NCBI RefSeq assembly: GCF_003143975.1 | Contig: NZ_QFVR01000006.1 | Span: 99,722-163,721 of the forward strand | Reading direction: 5' to 3' | DNA from: Kurthia sibirica | GTDB taxonomy: Bacteria > Bacillota > Bacilli > Bacillales_A > Planococcaceae | Length of the DNA stretch: 64,000 nucleotides | In this document: one piece after another, positions 45,229-55,310 of the stretch | How the letters are laid out: each line of letters starts with the position of its first letter | Numbering within the stretch: position 1 is the stretch's first letter | The notes under the pieces: generated by a model | What the model was told of the DNA's origin: nothing | What the model saw: only the letters and a program-made list of their open reading frames with translations | Databases searched by the model: none | Translations under genes and position numbers: made by a program

Positions 45229-45816
45229 GTATATTAATGATTTCGATGCAAGGGTAGATTTTGTATAGGAAGAAGAAGAAATTTTGACATCTATCGTATA
45301 AAATAACTGAATTTTCAGTTATTTTATACGATAGTAATTAAATTATAATAGACTCTATTTGAGGTATTAACAGGCAGTAGCGGGTCAAAAAAAGCAAAAT
45401 TAAAGAGCGGGGGCTCATCGAAATTTCCCCGCTCATAAAAGAAAAGATTCTCCAGCAATCCGTGCTGTTAGCGAGAATCTTTTTTGTTATTCATTCGAAA
45501 ATGAATAACGCTAGGTTTGGCACCTAATTAGATATTATACACGAAAATGAAAAAATATGATATTAATTTTTATTTTTTTAACATTATTTAAATTTGAAAC
45601 CTTTTAATGACCTTTTTATTATATTAATTTAATGAAAATTATGTCTTTTATAGGTTTAATTATAGTATTTAGGGAATAAATAGCCTATAAAACATTGTTA
45701 GAATTTAGAAGCGAAAATGTAGCACACGATGATCGTTCTTTTAACCTAAATTGCCATGCACTGTTTTACTAATGACCAATGACAATAAAGTGTACTAAAA
45801 CTAGGAGGAATCGACT
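45229..45816. other. Intergenic region with several hairpins, possible small RNA
   Basis: No gene. It holds a 20-bp palindrome (45291-45334), a GAGCGGGG/CCCCGCTC hairpin (45405-45434), a terminator (45443-45485) and a GTTATTCATT/AATGAATAAC hairpin (45485-45508). The last about 280 bases before oleate hydratase show nothing recognisable. Confidence 0.5.
45443..45485 (+). terminator. Terminator without an obvious gene upstream
   Basis: AAAGATTCTC pairs with GAGAATCTTT around an inner AGCA/TGCT pairing, followed by T residues. Together with the GC-rich hairpin at 45405 it may end a short RNA. Confidence 0.7.
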
Positions 45817-47586
45817 ATGTATAGAAGTAATGGGAACTATGAAGCATTTGCTAGACCGAAAAAACCTGAAAGAGCGGATAAAGTATCAGCATACTTAGTA
45901 GGATCAGGTTTAGCATCGTTATCTGCCGCGGTATTTTTAATTAGAGATGGTCAAGTAAAAGGAGATAAAATTCATATTTTAGAAGAGTTACCGATTGCTG
46001 GTGGATCTTTGGATGGACTTAGTCGCCCCGATTTAGGTTTTGTCATTCGTGGTGGGCGTGAAATGGAGAGTCATTTTGAATGTTTATGGGACTTATTCCG
46101 CTCTATTCCTTCTATTGAAGTGGAAAATGCTTCTGTATTAGATGAATTTTATTGGCTGAATAAAGAAGATCCGAATTCTTCTGAATGTCGAATAATTCAT
46201 AAACAAGGTGTGCAATTCCCAACAGATGGGAAACTAATGTTAAGTGAAAAGGCGATAAAAGAAATGTTAGCACTGTGCTTACATCAAGAAGATCAATTAG
46301 CTGATAAAAAGATTACGGATGTTTTCACGGAAGAATTTTTCAAATCAAATTTTTGGACTTACTGGTGCACTATGTTTGCATTTGAAGAGTGGCATTCAGC
46401 AATGGAAATGCGCAGATATTTAATGCGATTCATCCATCATATTGATGCACTAACTGATTTTTCATCATTAAAATTTACTAAATACAATCAATATGAATCA
46501 TTGGTACTACCACTACTAAAATATTTAAAAGAGCAAGGTGTTCAATTCCAATACGATACTGTAGTAGAGAATGTAATTGTGGACAGCGGTCCGACTAAAG
46601 TGGCAAAAGAATTAATTCTTAAAGTGAAGGGCGAGGCGCAAACAATTGCCTTAACAGAACATGATTTAGTGTTTGTTACAAATGGTTCGATTACGGATAG
46701 TTCAACATATGGTTCAAATGAAGAACCTGCACCTGTGTCAACTGAAACAAGTGGTGGTTGGGATTTATGGGAAAATTTAGCGGAGCAAAATGCTGAATTT
46801 GGTCGCCCTGAAAAATTCTACAAAAATATTCCAAGAGCAAGCTGGTTTGTATCGGCAACAGTGACTACATTGGATGATAAGATTGCGCCATATATTGAGC
46901 GTATTAGTAAACGGGATCCCTATGCTGGAAAAGTAGTAACAGGTGGGATCGTTCATGCCCAAGATTCAAATTGGAAGATGAGTTATACATTAAATAGACA
47001 ACCCCATTTTAAAGCACAACGAAAAGATGAACTAGTTGTGTGGGTATATGCATTACTTTCTGATAAAGAAGGAGACTATATAAAAAAACCAATCACGCAA
47101 TGCTCAGGTAATGAAATTGCATCCGAATGGTTGTATCACATGGGTGTACCAATCGAATTAATCGAAGGATTAGCGGTAAATTCATGTAGTACAATTCCAT
47201 GTTATATGCCGTATATTACTTCTTATTTCATGCCAAGAGCAGTAGGCGATCGCCCATTAGTCGTACCACATGGTTCTAAAAATTTAGCATTTATCGGGAA
47301 TTTTGCAGAAACTGAGCGTGATACAGTATTTACTACTGAGTATTCAGTTAGAACAGCGATGGAAGCTGTGTATACATTCCTAGATATTGATCGCGGTGTA
47401 CCGGAAGTGTTTGCATCTTCTTACGATATCCGCATGTTGCTAAAAGCATCTTATTATTTAAATGACAAAAAAGGAATCAAAGATATCAAAGTGCCGATGT
47501 TAGCCGGAATTATTGAAAGACATGAACTGAAAAAAATCCAAGGTACTTTTATTGAAGAACTCTTAAAAGACTCTGGATTGCTTTAA
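45817..47586 (+). CDS. ohyA: Oleate hydratase
   Basis: 589-residue FAD-dependent fatty-acid hydratase (once called myosin-cross-reactive antigen). FAD-binding GSGLASL at 29-35, with substrate and cofactor blocks [13 protein letters not shown] and [17 protein letters not shown]. The C-terminal part has [15 protein letters not shown]. It adds water to oleic acid at the membrane, detoxifying host or environmental unsaturated fatty acids. AGGAGG before ATG 45817. Monocistronic. Confidence 0.95.
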   Translation: MYRSNGNYEAFARPKKPERADKVSAYLVGSGLASLSAAVFLIRDGQVKGDKIHILEELPIAGGSLDGLSRPDLGFVIRGGREMESHFECLWDLFRSIPSIEVENASVLDEFYWLNKEDPNSSECRIIHKQGVQFPTDGKLMLSEKAIKEMLALCLHQEDQLADKKITDVFTEEFFKSNFWTYWCTMFAFEEWHSAMEMRRYLMRFIHHIDALTDFSSLKFTKYNQYESLVLPLLKYLKEQGVQFQYDTVVENVIVDSGPTKVAKELILKVKGEAQTIALTEHDLVFVTNGSITDSSTYGSNEEPAPVSTETSGGWDLWENLAEQNAEFGRPEKFYKNIPRASWFVSATVTTLDDKIAPYIERISKRDPYAGKVVTGGIVHAQDSNWKMSYTLNRQPHFKAQRKDELVVWVYALLSDKEGDYIKKPITQCSGNEIASEWLYHMGVPIELIEGLAVNSCSTIPCYMPYITSYFMPRAVGDRPLVVPHGSKNLAFIGNFAETERDTVFTTEYSVRTAMEAVYTFLDIDRGVPEVFASSYDIRMLLKASYYLNDKKGIKDIKVPMLAGIIERHELKKIQGTFIEELLKDSGLL

Positions 47587-47597
47587 AAATAAAAATA

Positions 47598-47630
47598 AAG
47601 AGGAAGCAAATACTTCCTCTTTATTCATTA
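47598..47630. terminator. Bidirectional terminator, ohyA / K+ channel
   Basis: AAAGAGGAAG/CTTCCTCTTT stem with six-base loop, T or A runs on both sides, between convergent genes. Confidence 0.85.
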
Positions 47631-48358
47631 TTTTTTAATCTTTCTTTTTCTTTTTGAATCAGTTGTTCAATTCTTTCTAAATCAGCCAACTCAATTGTGA
47701 TAGAAGCAGTATTTTTTGCTGTTTCAGCTATAGGGTTCTTGCCGGTTGCCAATTCTTTAGCGTCTTGTATGATGGATTTTGAATCGGTCATCATCTTTGT
47801 CACGCTACTCGTTAGTGTACTGATCATACCAATGCCGAGAAACATTAGAATGGCTGCAATACAACGGCTAATATTTGAAACAATTGTAATATCACCATAA
47901 CCAACTGTTGTCACCGTTTGTAGAGACCACCAGAGTAAATCTGGATAATTTTTAATGCCTGGTTCTATCCAGTACATGGGTAATGGTAACACGAAAAAAA
48001 CAACGACAAAATAGGCTAGAAATCGACCAAGTCCAGTACCGGTTAATTTACTTAAATACGGTAAAATATATTTTTTCCCAACGGTTGTTACACGAAGAAA
48101 CTGCATGAGTAGCGGTAAAAATCTGAAAAATCTAAAGCCACTATTTATTGGAATAATCGATATGAAGTCTAGTGGGTTTTGTTTAATATATTGCCATTTA
48201 TTTTCACTTTTAAATAGATGATAAAACGTATCAATCGTGAAAATGATAAGGATGGACCAATCAAAATAAGAGGCAATTGGATGTTTTGTCACCGTTAAAA
48301 CTACGGAAATACACAGTAATATGAACATACCACCATAATATATTTGTTTAATCTGCAT
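47621..48358 (-). CDS. Potassium channel-type ion transporter
   Basis: 245 residues. The N-terminal half resembles a reduced voltage-sensor domain with Arg-containing segments (RFFRFLPLLMQFLRV). The pore helix and selectivity filter TVTTVGYGD (filter 151-156) are complete, followed by a final helix (AAILMFLGIGMISTL) and a C-terminal coiled coil. Tetrameric K+ channel expected. Divergent from gadC; the 128-bp gap carries a large inverted repeat. Confidence 0.9.
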   Translation of the reverse strand: MQIKQIYYGGMFILLCISVVLTVTKHPIASYFDWSILIIFTIDTFYHLFKSENKWQYIKQNPLDFISIIPINSGFRFFRFLPLLMQFLRVTTVGKKYILPYLSKLTGTGLGRFLAYFVVVFFVLPLPMYWIEPGIKNYPDLLWWSLQTVTTVGYGDITIVSNISRCIAAILMFLGIGMISTLTSSVTKMMTDSKSIIQDAKELATGKNPIAETAKNTASITIELADLERIEQLIQKEKERLKNNE

Positions 48359-48368
48359 GGAAAAACCC

Positions 48369-48447
48369 CTATAGTTGTTTTTTGATTTTTAAAATACAAA
48401 ATCAATAGTAAAGTATTCCCTTATTTACGATAAAAAAACAACTATAG
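48369..48447. repeat. Inverted repeat between K+ channel gene and gadC
   Basis: CTATAGTTGTTTTTT (48369-48383) and its complement, ending ACAACTATAG (48432-48447), enclose about 48 bases. A smaller GATTTT/AAAATC repeat is nested inside. Possible operator pair or RNA stem. Confidence 0.6.
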
Positions 48448-48486
48448 AATTTCTAAACTAGAAGGTATTTTGAGAGGACTGAAATT

Positions 48487-49908
48487 ATGGCAACTGATAA
48501 AAAGAAATTATCACAATTTAGTTTCTTCGCAATGACTGCTTCCTTATTTATTACAGTTTATGAGTATCCAACATTTGCTGAGTCTGGCGTTATGTTAATT
48601 TTTTACTTATTAGTTTGTGGGATATTTTGGTTCTTACCTGTTGCACTTTGTTCAGCAGAACTCGCAACGATCGAAGGGTATCAAGAAGGTGGTATTTTCG
48701 GTTGGGTAGGAAAAATATTAGGTGAAAAATACGGTTTTGCAGCTATATTCTTTCAATGGTTTCAAATAACGGTAGGATTTGTAACCATGATTTATTTTAT
48801 CATCGGTGCTTTAGCTTATGCGCTGAAAATACCAGAAATAAATAGTAATTCTATGCTGAAATTTTTATGTGTATTAGTTATCTTTTGGGCATTAACATTT
48901 ATGCAATTTAAAGGAACACAATTGACTGCAAAAGTAGCAAAAGCTGGCTTTATTTTCGGTATTATCATCCCAGTTCTCTTATTACTTGTTTTTGCAATAA
49001 AGTATTTTGTATCAGGTCACGCCGTAGCACATTCATTTACGAGTAAGGGATTCTTTCCAGAAAATAAGGAAAGTTTTGCTGCGTTAGTATCATTCATGCT
49101 TGCTTATATGGGGGTTGAAGCATCAGCACCTCATATTAAAGATTTAGATAATCCACAAAAAAACTATCCTAAAATCATGGTTATCCTTGTTGTTGTTGGT
49201 ATTACATTAAGTACCATCGGAGGAAGCGTTGTTTCTATGGTTATTCCAGATAGTAAATTATCGCTTAATACAGGTGTAGTTCAGGCTTTTGAAGCGCTGA
49301 TTTTAACCGGTCATCCAGCGATGGCAATTGTCGTTAAAATTATTGCAGTATTGTTGGCATTTGGTGTCATTGCGCAAGTAAGTTCATGGATCGTCAGCCC
49401 AACAGAGGGTTTACGAACGGTAGCTGAAAAAGGATTATTGCCTGCAAAATTTAAAAAAGTAAATAAAAATGGTGTACCTGTCCCATTGATCTATCTACAA
49501 GGTATTGTCGTAACTGTATGGGCAGCTATTTTAACATTTGGTGGTGGTGGTAATAATGTTTCGTTCTTAACTGCTATATCACTAACAGTTATTATTTACC
49601 TGAGTGCATACATTTTATTATTCATTAGCTATTTCTTCCTTGTATTAAAACCAAAAAATCAAAGTTTAGTGCGCTCTTATCAAGTTCCTGGTGGGAAAAT
49701 CGGGAAACTGATTATTAGTGCTTCCGGGTTGATTATTTCTGTGTTAGCTATTATCTCAGCCTTTATTGCGCCGAGTGAATTAAAACATGCTGAAGCAAGC
49801 ACGTATATTATGACGCTGTCAGCTGGTTTTATTATAACGCTAGTATTACCCTTTGTATTTTATCATTTTTATTCGAAACACAAAAAAACTGTTGCGAAAG
49901 GAAGTTGA
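48487..49908 (+). CDS. gadC: Glutamate/GABA antiporter, GadC type
   Basis: 473-residue APC-superfamily antiporter with about 12 helices. N-terminus LSQFSFFAMTASLFITVYEYPTFAESG and ELATIEGYQEGGIFGWV match GadC proteins, as does SSWIVSPTEGL. It exchanges external glutamate for internal GABA, so that decarboxylation inside consumes protons. First gene of a gadC - Ntn hydrolase - gadB cluster. AGAGGA before ATG 48487. Confidence 0.9.
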   Translation: MATDKKKLSQFSFFAMTASLFITVYEYPTFAESGVMLIFYLLVCGIFWFLPVALCSAELATIEGYQEGGIFGWVGKILGEKYGFAAIFFQWFQITVGFVTMIYFIIGALAYALKIPEINSNSMLKFLCVLVIFWALTFMQFKGTQLTAKVAKAGFIFGIIIPVLLLLVFAIKYFVSGHAVAHSFTSKGFFPENKESFAALVSFMLAYMGVEASAPHIKDLDNPQKNYPKIMVILVVVGITLSTIGGSVVSMVIPDSKLSLNTGVVQAFEALILTGHPAMAIVVKIIAVLLAFGVIAQVSSWIVSPTEGLRTVAEKGLLPAKFKKVNKNGVPVPLIYLQGIVVTVWAAILTFGGGGNNVSFLTAISLTVIIYLSAYILLFISYFFLVLKPKNQSLVRSYQVPGGKIGKLIISASGLIISVLAIISAFIAPSELKHAEASTYIMTLSAGFIITLVLPFVFYHFYSKHKKTVAKGS

Positions 49909-50014
49909 TTTGCCACATGAAAAATGTCTACTCGTATCATTACAGAGGACCATGATGTAGTTGGTAATCGTAATATTTAGCGTGATTGATAAAAAATGAA
50001 AAGGATGTGTAGTT

Positions 50015-51004
50015 ATGTGTACAAGTATTTTTACAATGACTAAAGACGGCAAACATTTATTATCTAGAACGATGGATTTTTCGTTTCCCTTAGATCCAAA
50101 TCCTTTATTTTTACCGAGGGATCATCAATGGTCGTCTGACTCAGATCAACAATCCTATCAAAATAAATATGGCTTTATAGGTGCGGGTAGACTGCTAGGA
50201 TCTTCTTATTTTGTAGCAGATGGTGTGAATGAAAAAGGCTTATCTATTGCAGAGTTGTATCTGCCAGGAGAAGTATATTATTCAAAAGAAGAAAAAAAGG
50301 ATGCATTAAATTTAGCACCACATGAACTGGTTGTTTGGGTGCTAGGAAATTGTGGTTCAATTGCAGAATTAGAACAGCATCTATCAAAAATTCATTTAGT
50401 AGAGAAAGCAGCTCCAGTATTGAATTTTGTGACACCGCTCCATTGGATTATTACCGACAAAACAGGTCGTTGTATCGTCATTGAACCGACTGAAGAAAAA
50501 TTATCAATTTATGAAAATACAGTTGGTGTTATGACAAATACGCCTTGTATTGAATGGCATGTAACGAATTTAAGTAATTATTTACATGTTCGACCACAAC
50601 AATATGATCCAGTAACTTTTGGAACGCATACGGCGAATCCGTTTTCACAAGGAACGGGTACAACAGGATTACCTGGAGGTTATACACCACCAGATCGTTT
50701 TGTACGTGCAGCATTTTTTAAAGAGCATATTTCACAAGCTCCAAATGAAGTGGAAGGTGTATCCAATGCCTATCATATATTAGCAACTGTGCGTATTCCA
50801 AAAGGGATTGTCGTTACCGGAGAAGGTGCATTAGATTATTCACAGTATGTTGGCACAATGTGTAATGAATCCTTAAGTTATTATTTTAGCCCGTATGAAA
50901 ATTATCAGATTTCAAAAGTAACACTTACGGATGAATTACTAAAGGAAACAAAACCAAAATTTTTCGAAGCAGATCACCAAGAAGCAATTAAATCTTTAAA
51001 TTAA
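50015..51004 (+). CDS. Linear amide C-N hydrolase (choloylglycine/penicillin V acylase family)
   Basis: 329-residue N-terminal-nucleophile hydrolase. After removal of Met1, Cys2 is the catalytic N-terminal nucleophile (MCTSIFTMTKDG). R and D positions LLSRTMDFS and the later VNEKGLSIAELYLPG, HWIITDKTGR and MTNTPCIEWH match the family of bile-salt hydrolases and penicillin V acylases (YxeI-like). The true substrate is unknown. It lies between gadC and gadB, with 106 and 25 bases on either side, and AAAAGGATG ahead of ATG 50015. Confidence 0.87.
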   Translation: MCTSIFTMTKDGKHLLSRTMDFSFPLDPNPLFLPRDHQWSSDSDQQSYQNKYGFIGAGRLLGSSYFVADGVNEKGLSIAELYLPGEVYYSKEEKKDALNLAPHELVVWVLGNCGSIAELEQHLSKIHLVEKAAPVLNFVTPLHWIITDKTGRCIVIEPTEEKLSIYENTVGVMTNTPCIEWHVTNLSNYLHVRPQQYDPVTFGTHTANPFSQGTGTTGLPGGYTPPDRFVRAAFFKEHISQAPNEVEGVSNAYHILATVRIPKGIVVTGEGALDYSQYVGTMCNESLSYYFSPYENYQISKVTLTDELLKETKPKFFEADHQEAIKSLN

Positions 51005-51029
51005 ATGGATAAGGTAGGTGCATAATACA

Positions 51030-52418
51030 ATGTCAAATAAAAATACGCCCGATGATATCAAACCGATTTTTGCTTCTTTAGCTGCACGAGAAGATGTTGT
51101 ATTAAAAAAAATTAGGAAACAACCTGTTGAAGCAAAGGTAGCTTATCGCTTAATAAAAGATCAGCTCATTGATGAGGGAAACGCTAGACAAAATTTAGCA
51201 ACTTTTTGTCAAACGTATATGGAGCCAGAAGCCACACAACTAATGTCTGAGATTATGGAGAAAAACGCTATCGATAAATCGGAGTATCCTGAAACAGCAA
51301 GGCTAGAAGAAAGCTGTGTGAATATGATTGCCGATTTATGGAGTGCGCCAGATGTGGATGAAGTAATGGGTACATCTACTGTAGGATCAAGTGAAGCGTG
51401 TATGCTCGGTGGTATGGCGATGAAATTCAGATGGCGAAACCTCGCAAAGAAACGAGGTCTTGATTTAAATGCGCAAAAACCCAATCTGGTTATTTCAAGC
51501 GGTTTCCAAGTATGTTGGGAAAAATTCTGTATCTATTGGGATATCGAAATGCGCGAAGTACCATTGGATAAAAAGCATTTAAGTATCGATACGTCAAAAA
51601 TATTAGATTATGTTGATGATTATACAATCGGTATTGTGGGTATCTTAGGTATTACGTATACAGGTAAATTTGATGATATTAAAACATTGGATTCAATCGC
51701 AGAAAAGTACAATAAAGAACATGAACATGAATTAGTGATTCATATTGATGGTGCGAGTGGTGGTTTATTTGTACCGTTTGTCGATCCTAAATTAGCATGG
51801 GATTTCCGATTGAAAAATGTTGTATCGATTAACACATCTGGTCATAAGTATGGTTTAGTTTATCCAGGTGTAGGGTGGATTCTTTGGAGAAACAAAGAAT
51901 ATCTACCGGAAGAACTTATTTTCAGCGTAAGTTATTTAGGTGGGGATATTCCAACGATGGCCATCAATTTTTCACGTAGCGCCAGTCAAGTGGTAGGACA
52001 ATTTTATAATTTTTATCGCTATGGTTTTGATGGCTACAAAGAAATTCATAATAACTCGAAGGATGCAGCAATGACCATTGCAAAAGCAGTTGAAAAAACA
52101 GGCCTTTTTGACATATATAATGATGGTGAAAATTTGCCAATCGTTTGTTATTCATTAAAAGAAGATGCAAATGTGAAGTGGAATCTTTATGAACTTGCCG
52201 ATCGCCTGCAAATGAGAGGTTGGCAAATTCCAGCATATCCGCTGCCGGAAAATCTAGACAATATTGTTGTACAACGCTTCGTATGTCGTGCGGATCTAGG
52301 ACATAACTTAGTAGAGTCACTGATTTCTGATTTCCATGATTGTTTAGAAGAAGTGGAAAATGCTCGCATTCTCTATCATGATGACGAGAAACCGCATGTG
52401 CAAGGATTTATACACTAA
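51030..52418 (+). CDS. gadB: Glutamate decarboxylase
   Basis: 462-residue PLP enzyme of group II decarboxylases. The Schiff-base lysine is K273 in NTSGHKYGLV; D240-G-A of HIDGASGG contacts PLP. C-terminal GadB-type ending (HDDEKPHVQGFIH), with the terminal His that closes the active site at neutral pH in E. coli GadB. It converts glutamate to GABA and CO2, using a proton. ATG 51030 is ten bases after AAGGTAGG; the upstream GTG 51018 overlaps that site. Confidence 0.95.
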   Translation: MSNKNTPDDIKPIFASLAAREDVVLKKIRKQPVEAKVAYRLIKDQLIDEGNARQNLATFCQTYMEPEATQLMSEIMEKNAIDKSEYPETARLEESCVNMIADLWSAPDVDEVMGTSTVGSSEACMLGGMAMKFRWRNLAKKRGLDLNAQKPNLVISSGFQVCWEKFCIYWDIEMREVPLDKKHLSIDTSKILDYVDDYTIGIVGILGITYTGKFDDIKTLDSIAEKYNKEHEHELVIHIDGASGGLFVPFVDPKLAWDFRLKNVVSINTSGHKYGLVYPGVGWILWRNKEYLPEELIFSVSYLGGDIPTMAINFSRSASQVVGQFYNFYRYGFDGYKEIHNNSKDAAMTIAKAVEKTGLFDIYNDGENLPIVCYSLKEDANVKWNLYELADRLQMRGWQIPAYPLPENLDNIVVQRFVCRADLGHNLVESLISDFHDCLEEVENARILYHDDEKPHVQGFIH

Positions 52419-52435
52419 TACAAAATAGGAGTTGG

Positions 52436-52693
52436 ATGAATATGACAAACTATGAAGAAAAATTAGACAAAACATTAGACAAAATTGCAGCAACTTTTGA
52501 CAAACTAGAAGTAAATATTGAAAAATATGAATTAAATGAAGCAGATGATAAATCTCATCACATGAAAGAATGGTATGAAGAGAAAAAAGTTCTTCATGAA
52601 ATTAAACGCTTATTACATGAAGTGAGAAAATATGATAAATATGATGAAAAAGAAGCGAAAAAAATCGAAAAAGATTTTGAAAAGTATTTATAA
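52436..52693 (+). CDS. Small charged coiled-coil protein downstream of gadB
   Basis: 85 residues, about half of them charged (Lys and Glu/Asp), no membrane helix. Predicted helical coiled coil (LDKTLDKIAATFDKLEVNIE ... KEAKKIEKDF). It starts 17 bases after the gadB stop with AGGAG, and a terminator follows, so it is the last gene of the gad operon. Not recognised. An acid-shock chaperone or buffering role is only a guess. The start may be ATG 52436 or 52442. Confidence 0.65.
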   Translation: MNMTNYEEKLDKTLDKIAATFDKLEVNIEKYELNEADDKSHHMKEWYEEKKVLHEIKRLLHEVRKYDKYDEKEAKKIEKDFEKYL

Positions 52694-52714
52694 ATAGCAG
52701 TTTTTTATTCAATG

Positions 52715-52750
52715 AAAAGGGAAGTTGCCCAGGCAACTTCCCTTTTCTCT
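52715..52750 (+). terminator. Terminator of the gad operon
   Basis: AAAAGGGAAGTTGCC and its complement with a minimal loop, then TTTTC. Confidence 0.9.
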
Positions 52751-53081
52751 GTTTCTAGTTTTGAGTAATGGAACTAAATTTAGTTTTGTCTAGGCAGTTT
52801 AAACATGCAAGCCTATTTCTTATTTTGTCTGTATATAAAAATGAAGAGACTGGACCAAAACGCTAGCCAAAATTAAAAGAAATACCCGCAGGTAAATGAC
52901 CGTTCCTACAAAAGTCACACCCACACTTCAAATAAATTGAATATTTTTCTTTTTAATAGAACAAAAGAGTCCTTCCCACCAAAATGAAAGAGATATGCTC
53001 TTTATGTATAAAAACGATAACAGGGACCAAATTAAGAAAATATACGGTGAAAGGATAGAAGAAAAGCCGCCCACCTCATGT
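52751..53081. other. Intergenic region between gad cluster and yhgE
   Basis: No gene seen; no recognisable repeat end. A purine-rich AAGAGACTGGACCAAAA piece at about 52843 resembles repeat ends seen elsewhere but is not a full copy. Confidence 0.35.
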
Positions 53082-53142
53082 AAAAAATACAAACAAAAAG
53101 GAAATTACCTTAGGCAATTTCCTTTTTGTTTGTATTTTTTAG
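53082..53142 (-). terminator. Terminator of the YhgE/Pip gene
   Basis: AAAAAATACAAACAAAAAG with GAAATT pairs with AATTTC and CTTTTTGTTTGTATTTTTT, a stem of about 24 bp with small interior loop. Confidence 0.88.
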
Positions 53143-55310
53143 TGGAATAAACCGGATTCTCTTGATTTCTCCATTAATTTTGTTGTTTCACGATTTAATA
53201 CTTTTTTATAGAAGGAGCCTAGTAAGATAAAGACTAACATAATCAGACCGAGCACGAGGAAGTCTTTTAGTACATTGGCCCATAATACGCCGCCAACCGC
53301 TTCACGTGCCAGTTCAATAGCGTAGGTGAAGGGGAGGAATGGATTGATTACTTGGAAGAATTTCGGCAGTAATACAACAGGGTATGTGCCACCTGCTCCT
53401 GCAATTTGAAGTACTAATATAACAATGGATAGTGCTTTGCCGACATCGCCAAAAACAGATGTCAACGTATAAACAATTGTTATAAATACGAGGCTGGCAA
53501 ACATACAAAAAAGAATGAATAATACTGGTGATTCAGGTTTAACACCGAGAATGAGCATACAGCCTAATGACATGATGAGTGCTTGGCACAAACCAAATGT
53601 CCAGAAAGTAAATAATTTCCCGAAATAAATTTGTTTAATTGTATATTTTTTCTTGGGTCTGTTGACATTTACTTCTAGTAAAGAGGCTAGTAATAAACCG
53701 CCTACCCAAAGTGATAAAATTCCATAAAAAGGTGTCATGCCCGTACCATAATTTTTTATTGGGAATATAGCATGTTGTTTTAATTGAATTGGTTCTTCAA
53801 AAAAACTTTTTTCACTTTCAGCATTATGTGTTAATAAGCCAATTAAAGTATTGAGATCCATTTCACTATTGGCTTTTCTAAGCTTAGTAGCAAGATCTTT
53901 TACTTTACTGCTGACAATTGGGAATGCGGCCATCGCTTTTTTCAAATCACCATTTGCAACAGTAACATAGCCAGATGTTTCTTTGACAATTTGTGTTGCT
54001 TCAGGAATTGCTTGTTGTACTTCTGTCAAAGTCGATTGAGCTTGCGTGAGCGTTTTTTTAGCATTGCTCAGCTCTTTTGAAATAGAGGTTGAGAATTTAT
54101 TTTCGTAATTATCGATGAATCCGTTAATAGACATGGATGTTTTTTTAGCTAGTGTTTTAATTTCTGTCATACTGGCTTCACCAACAGCCTGTGCTTTTTG
54201 GATGGAATCATCAATTGTGTTTAATGATTGTTTTGTAGCTGCTAATGATTTATTGATTGCACGTGTTTCAATAATAATACTATTTAATGCATCATTTGTG
54301 CCGGTGAATTTTTGCTGTTTATTAAATGCTTTGATTGAAAGTAATGATTCTTCCAAGGATGTTAATTCTTTTTGATTGGTAGATATTTGATTAGCTAATG
54401 TTGCTTTTGTTTTTTCTATAGCATTGGTATCTAAAGAAATATTGGAAATTTCGTTGATGGTACGATCAATTTCTTTAGAAGTTTGTTTCATTGTTGCGAC
54501 ATCTTTTTTAATCGCTTGATCAATCGCTGTAATGGCTCTTTGCCCTTCATCAACATAGGCAAGTGCAGTTGTGACAGTTTTTAATCCGTTATTTGTTATT
54601 TCAACAGCTTGGGGCATCATAGATTGAGCTTTTGTTAACATAGAATCAGCTTCTTTGGCTGTTTTCTGTACACCGGTTAATTCGGTATGAATGGAGGGGA
54701 GATTTTTCTCGAGATTAAAAATGAATTTTTCAAATTTCTCAATATCAGGTAATTCTTTTTGAAGTTCGACACCTACTTTATTAAATGCCTCGAAAATCGT
54801 TTTATCTACTTCACCTACGAATTTTTCACTCATGCCAGTGACGACTGTAGAAGCACCTTCACCAGTGATTTTGGGGGCAATTGAATTAATTTTTTCATTG
54901 ACATAATAACTCATTTTTGCTTTTTGAGGATTTTTGTCTAAGACAGTTGCCAATGTTTTTGTGAAATCATTTGGTACAACAATAACCGCAAACAACTTTC
55001 CTTTTTTCACTTCACTTAATGCTTTTTCTTCATCCAGAAATTGCCAATCTAACTGTTTGTTGGTATGCAGTTTTTTCACAAGTAAATCGCCAACATTGAT
55101 TTTTTCATGATTTATAGTCCCACCATTATCATTATTAACGATTCCGATAGGCATATTGCCTGTATTTCCGTATGGATTCCAAGAGGCTGCAATATTGAAC
55201 CAAGCATAGAGTGAAGGTAATACGATTAGTCCTATAATAAGTACTGCAGAAACCCAATTGGTGAAAATATTTTTCATATCATTTTTATAAATTGCCCAAA
55301 TATTTCTCAT
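53139..55310 (-). CDS. YhgE/Pip domain membrane protein
   Basis: 723 residues: N-terminal transmembrane helix (AVLIIGLIVLPSLYAWFNIAASWNPYG), a very long extracytoplasmic coiled-coil region (about 190-500), then five to six C-terminal helices with an ABC-2-like core. N-terminal blocks GNMPIGIVNNDNG and KKGKLFAVIVVPNDFTK are characteristic of the Pip (phage infection protein) family. In Gram-positive bacteria such proteins serve as phage receptors (Lactococcus Pip) or link to type VII secretion. AAGGTGGG before ATG 55310. Substrate or role here unknown. Confidence 0.88.
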   Translation of the reverse strand: MRNIWAIYKNDMKNIFTNWVSAVLIIGLIVLPSLYAWFNIAASWNPYGNTGNMPIGIVNNDNGGTINHEKINVGDLLVKKLHTNKQLDWQFLDEEKALSEVKKGKLFAVIVVPNDFTKTLATVLDKNPQKAKMSYYVNEKINSIAPKITGEGASTVVTGMSEKFVGEVDKTIFEAFNKVGVELQKELPDIEKFEKFIFNLEKNLPSIHTELTGVQKTAKEADSMLTKAQSMMPQAVEITNNGLKTVTTALAYVDEGQRAITAIDQAIKKDVATMKQTSKEIDRTINEISNISLDTNAIEKTKATLANQISTNQKELTSLEESLLSIKAFNKQQKFTGTNDALNSIIIETRAINKSLAATKQSLNTIDDSIQKAQAVGEASMTEIKTLAKKTSMSINGFIDNYENKFSTSISKELSNAKKTLTQAQSTLTEVQQAIPEATQIVKETSGYVTVANGDLKKAMAAFPIVSSKVKDLATKLRKANSEMDLNTLIGLLTHNAESEKSFFEEPIQLKQHAIFPIKNYGTGMTPFYGILSLWVGGLLLASLLEVNVNRPKKKYTIKQIYFGKLFTFWTFGLCQALIMSLGCMLILGVKPESPVLFILFCMFASLVFITIVYTLTSVFGDVGKALSIVILVLQIAGAGGTYPVVLLPKFFQVINPFLPFTYAIELAREAVGGVLWANVLKDFLVLGLIMLVFILLGSFYKKVLNRETTKLMEKSRESGLFH

